A stretch of 8,389 nucleotides of DNA from NCBI GenBank assembly GCA_937892995.1, contig CALBJS010000214.1, forward strand, positions 1 through 8,389, given 5' to 3'. Under the pieces are notes generated by a model that ran no database searches, was not told the origin of the DNA, and worked only from the letters and a program-made list of their open reading frames with translations. Numbering within the stretch: position 1 is the first letter of the stretch; each line of letters starts with the position of its first letter. This document shows, piece after piece, positions 1 to 5,478 of this stretch. The stretch is from an uncultured Peptococcaceae bacterium (GTDB lineage Bacteria; Bacillota; Desulfitobacteriia; Desulfitobacteriales; Syntrophobotulaceae). A program made the position numbers and the translations under genes.

Positions 1-876
1 GCTAAGGCCCAAGAAAACGTTGTAGTTATTAAGAAAGAAGTAGAAGACAAGCAAGAAGAGTTGGAAGGTAGACAAGAGACCTTGCGGAAGAGAGTCCGTT
101 CTATTTATGAAGAGGGACAAGTAAGCTATCTGGAGGTACTTTTTCAGTCAACTGATATCTCTGATTTTCTTTCCAGGATTGAATATCTTGGTTGTTTGGT
201 AGAGAATGATCAGAACATTCTCGGGGATATCCGTGTTCAGAAGCAAGAACTTGATGAAAAGAAGGAACAGCTTATTGTCAAGATGAACGAAGCCCAAAAG
301 CTTAAAGAACAAGCGGATGCCGCCAAAAAGAATTTAGCTTCCGCCAAGTCTAAAAAGGAGATCGCTCTAGCAGAAAACAAGCAAGATCAGGAAGCAATGC
401 TTATCCAGATTGAGAAACTGGAAAAAGACTCTAAAGCCTTAGAATCTAAGATCCGCGAACTGCAAAAAAATAATAAAGATATTAATGGTTCAATTAGCGT
501 TTGGCCAACTCCCGGTTATCAGTATATTACCAGTGCCTATGGCTACAGGATCCATCCGATTACTCGTAAGAAAGGTTTACATACCGGTGTTGATATTCGT
601 GCACCTTATGGAGCAAAGATTATTTCAGCAGGTACGGGTGTTGTAATCTACTCCGGGTGGTATGGGGCTTATGGTAATGCGGTAATTATTGACCATGGTA
701 ACGGTCTCTCTACCTTATATGGACATATGTCCTCGAGGGCGGTAGCCACCAATAAGGAAGTTGTACCCGGGCAGACCATTGGTTATGTTGGCTCTACTGG
801 TTGGAGTACCGGTCCTCATCTCCACTTTGAAGTGCGTAAAGATGGTGTTCCAACAAGCCCTATGGTGTATTTCTAA
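1..876 (+). CDS. M23/LytM-family murein peptidase with coiled coil (5' partial)
   Basis: The reading frame is open from base 1 to the TAA at 874-876, so the gene begins upstream of the window and 291 residues are visible; the TTG at 61 lies inside the coiled coil and is not the start. Residues 1 to about 160 are Lys/Glu/Gln-rich heptad-like coiled coil, as in EnvC-type proteins. The C-terminal M23 domain (about 165-285) has the full metal and catalytic set: H194 and D198 (HTGVD), H242 (YGHM), and H273 and H275 (HLHFE). Known for the family: zinc endopeptidases that cut peptidoglycan cross-bridges outside the membrane, often controlled by FtsEX. Because all active-site residues are present, I infer an active hydrolase rather than a degenerate amidase activator. 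The S41 peptidase gene follows 55 bp downstream, probably in the same operon. The signal peptide would lie outside the window. Confidence 0.9.
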   Translation, partial: AKAQENVVVIKKEVEDKQEELEGRQETLRKRVRSIYEEGQVSYLEVLFQSTDISDFLSRIEYLGCLVENDQNILGDIRVQKQELDEKKEQLIVKMNEAQKLKEQADAAKKNLASAKSKKEIALAENKQDQEAMLIQIEKLEKDSKALESKIRELQKNNKDINGSISVWPTPGYQYITSAYGYRIHPITRKKGLHTGVDIRAPYGAKIISAGTGVVIYSGWYGAYGNAVIIDHGNGLSTLYGHMSSRAVATNKEVVPGQTIGYVGSTGWSTGPHLHFEVRKDGVPTSPMVYF

Positions 877-931
877 GAACTAGCCTGCATATAATAGCAA
901 GGACAACCAAGCATTAGGAAGGGGTACTCTA

Positions 932-2110
932 TTGTCCAATCGGATTAACTGGAAAAAAGCATTTTTACAGGCCGTCGCAGTCGGCCTGATCCTTTGTTTA
1001 GGACTAACCTTTTTCTTAGGAGGGTTCATCCTTGCCAATTACGATAATCTAGGAAGGCTGCTGCGGGTTGTCCACCTGATAGACAGTCAATACCTGGACG
1101 AAACCCCTCGTCTGAAGTTGGTTGACGGGGCAATTGAAGGGATGGTCAGTTCTCTTGACCCCTATTCCTCTTTTCAGGATGCTGAAGAGAACAAGGTGTT
1201 GATGAACTCCATTAAGGGTACCTTCGGCGGGATTGGTGTCCATATTAGCACTGCTGACCCAACCCAATTAGTGATTATGCGGCCGATTAAAGGTTCACCT
1301 GCAGAAAGAGCCGGTATTGAGGCCGGTGATATTATCTTGAAGATTGATGATACGGACGTGTCCACTATCAGTCAGGATAAGGCTGTAGCTATCTTAAGAG
1401 GTGAGCCGGGAACTAAGGTCACTATCGGGATATATCGCCCTAAGACGAAAGAGGACTTATCCGTAAATCTAATCCGCGATCATATCAGTGTGCCGACCGT
1501 AGAAGGAATGTCTCTTCCGGGTAGACCCGAAATAGCAGTGATTGACATTTCCAGTTTTACAATCCAGACAGGTGATGAACTGGAAAGGGTATTTAAGGAT
1601 CTTCACATTGATAAATATAAAGGATTTATCTTAGATCTTCGTTTTAATTACGGGGGAGAAGTAAATGCCGCCATTAAAGTAGCCAGTTTGCTTGTTCCTG
1701 AAGGAGATATTGTTCATATCGTTAACAGAAATAATGATATTGACACCAAGAAGTCTACGGCAGCATTTATTAACAAGCCATTTGTTATCTTAACCAATGA
1801 ATATTCCGCTTCCTCGGCAGAGATCGTGGCAGGTGCCGTAAAAGATTATGGCAGCGGAACCTTAGTCGGTACTAAGACTTTCGGCAAAGGTGTGGTTCAG
1901 ACTGTATTCCCTCTGGATAATAATACCAGTGTCCGCTTAACCACCGATAAATACCTGACACCGAAGAGGAATGATATTCATCAAAAAGGCATTGAACCGG
2001 ATGTTCATGTTGAACTTAAAGAAGGTGAAAAACCAACTATTCTGCCCACGGAACCAAAGTATGACAGCCAGTTGACTAAGGCTGTAGAGGTCTTAATCCA
2101 GAAAATCTGA
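932..2110 (+). CDS. S41-family carboxy-terminal processing peptidase with PDZ domain
   Basis: A 392-residue protein of normal length for bacterial Ctp proteases. The TTG start is set by AGGAAGGGG at 916-924, 7 nt upstream. Residues about 11-35 form one hydrophobic segment after a short basic N-terminus, so it is probably membrane-anchored with the enzyme outside. A PDZ domain spans about 90-175 (GGIGV, then AGIEAGDIILKIDD). The S41 core spans about 195-360; it carries a variant of the usual LDLRNNPGG loop (LDLRFNYGG, 234-242) and a Ser-Lys dyad inferred as S294 (YSASSAE) and K319 (TFGKG), 25 residues apart as in Tsp and CtpB. Family role: processive cleavage of extracytoplasmic proteins from the C-terminus. 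Next to an M23 hydrolase, it may control wall hydrolases or process envelope proteins (inference). The gene ends just before a terminator. Confidence 0.93.
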   Translation: MSNRINWKKAFLQAVAVGLILCLGLTFFLGGFILANYDNLGRLLRVVHLIDSQYLDETPRLKLVDGAIEGMVSSLDPYSSFQDAEENKVLMNSIKGTFGGIGVHISTADPTQLVIMRPIKGSPAERAGIEAGDIILKIDDTDVSTISQDKAVAILRGEPGTKVTIGIYRPKTKEDLSVNLIRDHISVPTVEGMSLPGRPEIAVIDISSFTIQTGDELERVFKDLHIDKYKGFILDLRFNYGGEVNAAIKVASLLVPEGDIVHIVNRNNDIDTKKSTAAFINKPFVILTNEYSASSAEIVAGAVKDYGSGTLVGTKTFGKGVVQTVFPLDNNTSVRLTTDKYLTPKRNDIHQKGIEPDVHVELKEGEKPTILPTEPKYDSQLTKAVEVLIQKI

Positions 2111-2157
2111 GAAGGGAAGATCTAAAAATCAAACATAAAAACCAAGTGTATTCGTGA

Positions 2158-2200
2158 TTCATCCGACTGTCGAGGTAGAACCTTGGCAGTTTTTTCATAC
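2158..2200 (+). repeat. Terminator-containing repeat, copy A
   Basis: The 32-base core 2158-2189 matches 8240-8271 at 29 of 32 positions. After the T-run both copies continue with CATAC. Similarity reaches beyond the hairpin into the upstream TTCATCCG, which is more than two unrelated terminators would share. The differences inside the stem keep pairing (C-G against U-G, G-C against G-U). It is the left boundary of the catabolic block. Confidence 0.75.
2167..2195 (+). terminator. Rho-independent terminator after the S41 peptidase (copy A)
   Basis: A 9-bp stem, CTGTCGAGG (2167-2175) and CCTTGGCAG (2181-2189), closes a TAGAA loop and is followed by six T. Two of the pairs are G-U wobbles. It lies 56 nt after the S41 stop codon. 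A near-identical copy occurs at 8249-8279. Confidence 0.85.
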
Positions 2201-2303
2201 CTAATATTCGCATAATAAGAATGCGCAAAATATAATATGGTTAGAGTTTCTTAGAAATTTAGGAAAAAGGAAAAAATAAATTCTAAATTTTTTAAAAAAT
2301 GAG

Positions 2304-2332
2304 TTGATTTTTAGAGTGAGATGGTTTAATAT
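2304..2332 (+). promoter_or_regulatory. Candidate sigma-A promoter for the GntR regulator
   Basis: TTGATT at 2304-2309 and TAATAT at 2327-2332 are separated by 17 bp, in strongly A/T-rich DNA. The expected transcription start near 2339 would place the inverted-repeat site at 2354-2369 just downstream, fitting repression. An alternative -10 (TATTAT at 2342-2347) has no good -35 partner. Such matches are common in A/T-rich DNA, so confidence is limited. Confidence 0.35.
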
Positions 2333-2353
2333 GAAAGAAAATATTATAGATTG

Positions 2354-2369
2354 CATACAATCTGGTACG
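2354..2369. promoter_or_regulatory. Probable GntR/FCD operator, site 1 (autoregulatory)
   Basis: CATACAATCTGGTACG is an imperfect inverted repeat that matches the perfect palindrome at 3113-3128 at 11 of 16 positions. It extends outward as ATTG...CAAT. It lies between the candidate promoter and the regulator's ribosome binding site, 25 bp before the ATG. The joint consensus is YATACAATYTKGTAYR. Binding by the adjacent regulator is inferred. Confidence 0.55.
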
Positions 2370-2394
2370 CAATAATGAATTAAGGGGAAAGTTA

Positions 2395-3063
2395 ATGACT
2401 GAAGTGCAACAAAGAAATGAAGAAGATATTTACAACTCAATAAAACAAGCAATCTTACAACATAAATTGCGTCCAAATACGAGGCTGATTGAAAAAGAAT
2501 TGGCTAAACAGTTTAAAGTAAGCCGTACCCCTATTAGAAATGTCTTACGGCGATTGGCTTATGAAAAACTTATCAAGATCATTCCTAACAAAGGAGCTAT
2601 TGTTATTTGTCCAAGCATTGAAGAATCCAAACAAATATTACAAATAAGGGAAGTTTTAGAAGCAGCAGCAATCCGCCAAGTTTGCCGAAATATTACAGAA
2701 GAACAGATTGAAGAAATAAAATCGGTAATTGAAGAGGAACAGGCAGCAAATGCTAAGGGCGATTTATTCGAGTCTTTAGATTTATCCTTGGGCTTTCATT
2801 ATAAAATTGCGGAATTAACAGGTAACCAATATTATTATCGCTACTTAGAAGAATTAATATCTTTAGTTTATGTTATAGTTTCATTTTATGGGAGCAGACA
2901 AGTATTTTCAGGATGGCAAGATCATTTTAAACTTTTAGATTTAATCAAAGAAAGAAAAGAAGAAGAAGCTGAAAGGTTTATGGCTGAACATTTAAGAGAA
3001 GTGGCCGAAGGAATATTTTTTGAGGAAGACTTTAGTATCTCCCTTGGTGATGTATTTAAATAA
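2395..3063 (+). CDS. GntR-family transcriptional regulator, FCD (FadR) subfamily
   Basis: A 222-residue protein, usual size for FCD regulators. The ATG follows AAGGGGAAA at about 2382-2390. Residues about 8-72 are the winged helix: LAKQFKVSRTPIRNVLRRL contains the recognition-helix signature SRTPxR, and the wing follows (NKGAIV). Residues about 78-205 are the all-helical FCD ligand domain. Of its usual metal-binding Asp and three His, I see H135 (FH), H177 and H199. The usual Asp four residues before the first His is Ser (S131), although D129 is close. Known for the family: dimeric regulators, often repressors, released by an acid metabolite. The adjacent catabolic genes suggest the effector is the substrate or a product of that pathway (inference). 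Two matching inverted repeats precede this gene and the next operon. The gene is more A/T-rich than the S41 gene. Confidence 0.92.
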   Translation: MTEVQQRNEEDIYNSIKQAILQHKLRPNTRLIEKELAKQFKVSRTPIRNVLRRLAYEKLIKIIPNKGAIVICPSIEESKQILQIREVLEAAAIRQVCRNITEEQIEEIKSVIEEEQAANAKGDLFESLDLSLGFHYKIAELTGNQYYYRYLEELISLVYVIVSFYGSRQVFSGWQDHFKLLDLIKERKEEEAERFMAEHLREVAEGIFFEEDFSISLGDVFK

Positions 3064-3112
3064 GTATTTATTATTACATTAAACCAGGGGTATTTTTTTT
3101 ATAATATTATCG

Positions 3113-3128
3113 TATACAATTTTGTATA
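3113..3128. promoter_or_regulatory. Probable GntR/FCD operator, site 2 (DUF3830-amidohydrolase operon)
   Basis: TATACAATTTTGTATA is a perfect inverted repeat (7-bp arms, 2-bp centre) in the 241-bp gap before the DUF3830 gene. It shares its half-site ATACAAT with the site in front of the regulator gene. It overlaps A/T-rich sequence such as TATAAA at 3125-3130 that could serve as a -10 box, though no convincing -35 is visible. A bound regulator would then block transcription; this is inference. Confidence 0.6.
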
Positions 3129-3154
3129 AAATAATTAATACAAAAATGCACACA

Positions 3155-3184
3155 GAAAGGAGGGGTATTTTAGTGTTTTCCTAA
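3155..3184 (+). promoter_or_regulatory. Strong Shine-Dalgarno followed by a 3-codon ORF in the operon leader
   Basis: AAAGGAGGGG at 3155-3164 is one of the best ribosome binding sites in the window, yet no long ORF follows. The GTG at 3173-3175, 9 nt past AGGAGG, opens GTG TTT TCC TAA and stops at 3184. It lies about 130 nt before the DUF3830 start. It may be a minimal leader ORF, a ribosome standby site, or chance. Confidence 0.3.
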
Positions 3185-3304
3185 AAGCTGTGTAATGTAA
3201 TGGGAAGGGGGCTTTATCGGTAGTAAAAAAAAGTCATTGAATAATTCGTTAGATTATTTTCCGAAGGTTGGAACTCAAAAAAGAAAAGGAGGCTTTTAAT
3301 AGAT

Positions 3305-3709
3305 ATGATTAAGATAACTGCCGGCAAATACGAATTCTTAGCTAAATTAGAAGAAAAAAAAGCACCTAAGACTTGTGAGGCATTTCGAAAAATGCTCCCG
3401 TACACCAACAAACTCTACCATTGTCGTTGGTGTGGTGAAGCAGTCTGGACTCCTATTGAGGAACAAATTAATCTCGAAAATGAAAATCATACGACCTATC
3501 CGTCTAAAGGAGAGATTCTCTTTTATCCAGGAGGTACTATAGGAGGAGAATTCCTTCTGCCATACGGCAGCTGTGCCTTTATGAGTAAAGTAGGAGGACT
3601 GGCAGGCAATCATTTCCTTAGCATAGAGAATAACCTGGAGGACTTAGAAGAACTAGGCAAAGAACTGTTGGAACATGGGACTTGCATGATTACTTTTGAA
3701 GAATGCTAG
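3305..3709 (+). CDS. DUF3830 family protein (cyclophilin-like fold)
   Basis: A 134-residue protein whose whole length fits DUF3830: an N-terminal beta strand (ITAGKYEFLAKLEE), APKTCEAFRKMLPY, then LYHCRWCGEAVWTP, a YPSKGEILFYPGG segment, and KVGGLAGNHFLSI. The ATG follows AAAGGAGG at 3285-3292. From memory, family members have a cyclophilin-like beta-barrel fold and are found beside amidohydrolases and permeases of ring-compound catabolism; no biochemical role is known to me. No signal peptide or membrane segment is visible, so it is cytoplasmic. It has six cysteines (24, 40, 43, 90, 127, 134), including CRWC where I recall a Ser at the second position in relatives. Its stop codon overlaps the AGGAGG of the amidohydrolase gene, so the two are translationally adjacent and very probably functionally linked. 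Confidence 0.82.
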   Translation: MIKITAGKYEFLAKLEEKKAPKTCEAFRKMLPYTNKLYHCRWCGEAVWTPIEEQINLENENHTTYPSKGEILFYPGGTIGGEFLLPYGSCAFMSKVGGLAGNHFLSIENNLEDLEELGKELLEHGTCMITFEEC

Positions 3710-3721
3710 GAGGATAGAAAA

Positions 3722-5101
3722 ATGAGTGTAATTATTAAAAACGGAACAATCGTAACTGCTTCAGACATGTATAAGGCAGATGTGAAAATCGAAGGAGAAG
3801 TTATTACCAGTATTGAAGCTTCTATTACTCCGGAAAAAGGAGACCAGGTAATCGATGCTGCCGGTCAATATGTATTTCCGGGTGGAGTAGACATTCATAC
3901 CCATTTGGATCACTTCGGAACTCCGGATAATTTTGAAAGCGGTACGATGGCGGCAGTTGCCGGTGGGATCACTACCGTTGCAAGTTTTGTGGAACCCGAG
4001 AAGGATATGGGTATTCTGGATACCTTTAAGGATTGGAAAAACAGACGGGCAAAGCCTTCTTATATTGATTATGCCTTAGTACCTACGGTTACTGGAAAAT
4101 TCAGCGAGAGTACCTTAGAGGAGATTCCTGCTCTGAAAGAGGAGGGAGTCGGCGGCTTAAAATTGTTTTTGGCCTATGGTCATATCTTAAGTGATGTAGA
4201 AGTATATAAAATATTTAAAAAAGCGGCAGAGTATGGCATTCTCTGTCACATCCATGGTGAGAATGGACCGGTTTGTGATCAAATGATCGCTGAGGCTATA
4301 GCCAAGGGGAATACGGACCCAATCTATCATGGTTATTCCAGAATCACAGGCTTGGAAGCAGAAGCTACCTTCAGAGGGATTGCCCTTGCCGAGGCTGCCA
4401 ATGCACCTGTGCGGGTTGTTCATGTATCCTGCAAAGAAGCCATAGATGTCATTGCCCAAGCACAAAGCAAAGGTGCCAAGGTATTAGCTGAAACTTGTCC
4501 CCATTATTTAACGAGAGATATCAGCTATTTAGCTCTTCCCAACTTTGAAGGGGCCAAATATGTCTGTGCTCCTCCCCTCCGGGAAAAGGAACATCAACAA
4601 CATCTGTGGGATGCCATTAATGCCAATGTCATAACAACCGTGGGCTCTGATCATGCACCAGTTTGCTTTGAAGGGGAATATTCCAAACAACGCGGAAGGG
4701 AAGCATTTAATAAGATTCCCAATGGCTGTGCAGGGGTAGAAGATATTTTCTCTGTTGTTTATCATTTTGGCGTTCATGAAAAACGCATTTCTTTGCAGAA
4801 GTTTGTGGAAATTCTTTGTGCCAATCCTACCAAAGAAATGGGCTTATATCCGAAAAAAGGCTGTATCTGTATCGGCAGTGATGCTGATATCGTCTTGCTT
4901 GATCCTAATAAGACCAGAATCATTACCCAGGCCAAGCAATATGGAAAGACAGATTTCAACTCTTGGGAAGGGACCGAGGTCCATGGCGTGATTACGCATG
5001 TGTTGTCTCGTGGCGAAGAAGTGGTACGAAACGGAGAAGTAATCGGTAAGGCCGGACGCGGACAATATCTGAACTGCAATAATTCAAGTATTTTTAAATA
5101 A
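3722..5101 (+). CDS. hydA: Dihydropyrimidinase/hydantoinase-type cyclic amidohydrolase
   Basis: A 459-residue protein, normal length for hydantoinases and dihydropyrimidinases. The ATG follows AGGAGG at 3708-3713. The TIM-barrel amidohydrolase centre is complete by motif: H59 and H61 (HTH), K147 as the carboxylated bridging lysine (GLKLF), H178 (HIHGEN), H234 (VVHVS) and D310 (GSDHAP). Y152, five residues after the lysine, and the IPNG loop (332-335) correspond to substrate-contact positions of D-hydantoinase. Known reaction: hydrolytic opening of cyclic diamides (dihydropyrimidines, 5-substituted hydantoins, related imides) to N-carbamoyl acids. The first substrate loop (HLDHFGTPDNF) is shorter than I recall in classical D-hydantoinases, so substrate preference is open, with allantoinase-like or other imidase activity possible. 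It forms an operon with the DUF3830 gene, 12 bp apart. Cytoplasmic. Confidence 0.88.
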   Translation: MSVIIKNGTIVTASDMYKADVKIEGEVITSIEASITPEKGDQVIDAAGQYVFPGGVDIHTHLDHFGTPDNFESGTMAAVAGGITTVASFVEPEKDMGILDTFKDWKNRRAKPSYIDYALVPTVTGKFSESTLEEIPALKEEGVGGLKLFLAYGHILSDVEVYKIFKKAAEYGILCHIHGENGPVCDQMIAEAIAKGNTDPIYHGYSRITGLEAEATFRGIALAEAANAPVRVVHVSCKEAIDVIAQAQSKGAKVLAETCPHYLTRDISYLALPNFEGAKYVCAPPLREKEHQQHLWDAINANVITTVGSDHAPVCFEGEYSKQRGREAFNKIPNGCAGVEDIFSVVYHFGVHEKRISLQKFVEILCANPTKEMGLYPKKGCICIGSDADIVLLDPNKTRIITQAKQYGKTDFNSWEGTEVHGVITHVLSRGEEVVRNGEVIGKAGRGQYLNCNNSSIFK

Positions 5102-5166
5102 AAAAAACGAGTTAAAGAAAGTTTCTCCGAAGCGGTCGGGTGATACCTTCTCTATACTCGCAAAAA

Positions 5167-5184
5167 AAGAATCTAAAGATTCTT
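5167..5184 (-). terminator. Minus-strand terminator-like hairpin
   Basis: Read on the minus strand, a perfect 7-bp stem (AAGAATC and GATTCTT, 4-nt loop) runs into a T stretch formed by the seven A at 5162-5168 of the + strand. On the + strand the hairpin is followed by CAGTACTTTC, which is not T-rich. No minus-strand gene that would use it is visible. Confidence 0.35.
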
Positions 5185-5313
5185 CAGTACTTTCATAATA
5201 ACACAGAAACCAGATTATTATAATAACTTTTATTGTAAACAACGTAACTTCCTCACAATCAAAGGGGCTAAAACTTAATAAAGATGACCCCCAAGAAATA
5301 CTGAACATTGAAG

Positions 5314-5373
5314 GCCACTAAGTATTAGTATTATTGGGTTTGTTGAGAATCTAATAATATTACAATTAGTGGC
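5314..5373 (+). promoter_or_regulatory. Long imperfect stem-loop in the permease leader
   Basis: GCCACTAA (5314-5321) pairs perfectly with TTAGTGGC (5366-5373). Inside, TAGTATTATT pairs with AATAATATTA with one G-U, leaving a loop of about 15 nt. The 3' side is followed by TTTCTTG, a weak T-tract. It could be an attenuator, a processing site, a poor terminator, or a remnant of a short inverted-repeat element. It lies about 105 nt before the permease start. Confidence 0.45.
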
Positions 5374-5462
5374 TTTCTTGCTGATTCGTGACCCAAAAAA
5401 TAATTATTAGGGTTCAAATAATATTTCCGTAATGAAAAGTTGAAAATAACTTTACAAGTCGA

Positions 5463-5470
5463 AAGGAAGG
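5463..5470 (+). promoter_or_regulatory. Ribosome binding site that fixes the permease start at GTG 5479
   Basis: AAGGAAGG lies 8 nt before GTG 5479. The overlapping ATG at 5477 runs straight into TGA. An in-frame TTG at 5440 has no comparable site and would place this Shine-Dalgarno inside the coding region. Confidence 0.75.
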
Positions 5471-5478
5471 AAATTAAT

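Larger units (their letters stand above)
5102..5478. other. 377-bp intergenic region before the permease gene
   Basis: No ORF with a credible start and ribosome binding site is visible. The left third holds two hairpins: CGAGT/ACTCG (5108-5160) enclosing smaller stems, and AAGAATC-TAAA-GATTCTT (5167-5184). Both have A-runs on their left, so their T-runs follow on the minus strand. The right part holds a long imperfect stem-loop (5314-5373). I see no convincing + strand terminator for the amidohydrolase gene, no good promoter for the permease, and no copy of the ATACAAT operator. Confidence 0.6.

Noticed and set aside
2201..2476. Minus-strand 91-codon ORF rich in Leu/Phe/Ile
   Set aside because: It overlaps the regulator's 5' end, arises from A/T-rich DNA, and has no recognisable domain or convincing start context.
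3083..3100. Terminator after the regulator gene (ACCAGGGGT then a T-run)
   Set aside because: Eight T are present, but the only stem is ACC/GGT with a 3-nt loop, too weak to call.
3237..3299. 20-codon ORF from TTG 3237 between the operator and DUF3830
   Set aside because: It has no properly spaced ribosome binding site, a lysine/asparagine-biased sequence from A-rich DNA, and its end is the DUF3830 ribosome binding site.
4774..5079. Minus-strand 101-codon ORF inside the amidohydrolase gene
   Set aside because: It lies wholly within a gene with a complete catalytic motif set; it is a shadow frame.
5108..5219. Decayed coding sequence after the amidohydrolase gene
   Set aside because: Two short open stretches (VKESFSEAVG and GDTFSILAKKESKD) could be joined by a frameshift, but without a known relative this is not distinguishable from chance.
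5233..5242. TTGTAAACAA palindrome as a regulator operator for the permease
   Set aside because: The half-sites are in the opposite order (TTGT...ACAA) to the two better sites (ACAA...TTGT) and the match is only 4+4 bases.
5102..5373. Purine, preQ1 or tetrahydrofolate riboswitch before the permease
   Set aside because: A three-way junction is conceivable, but I could not find the conserved loop and junction sequences of these classes.
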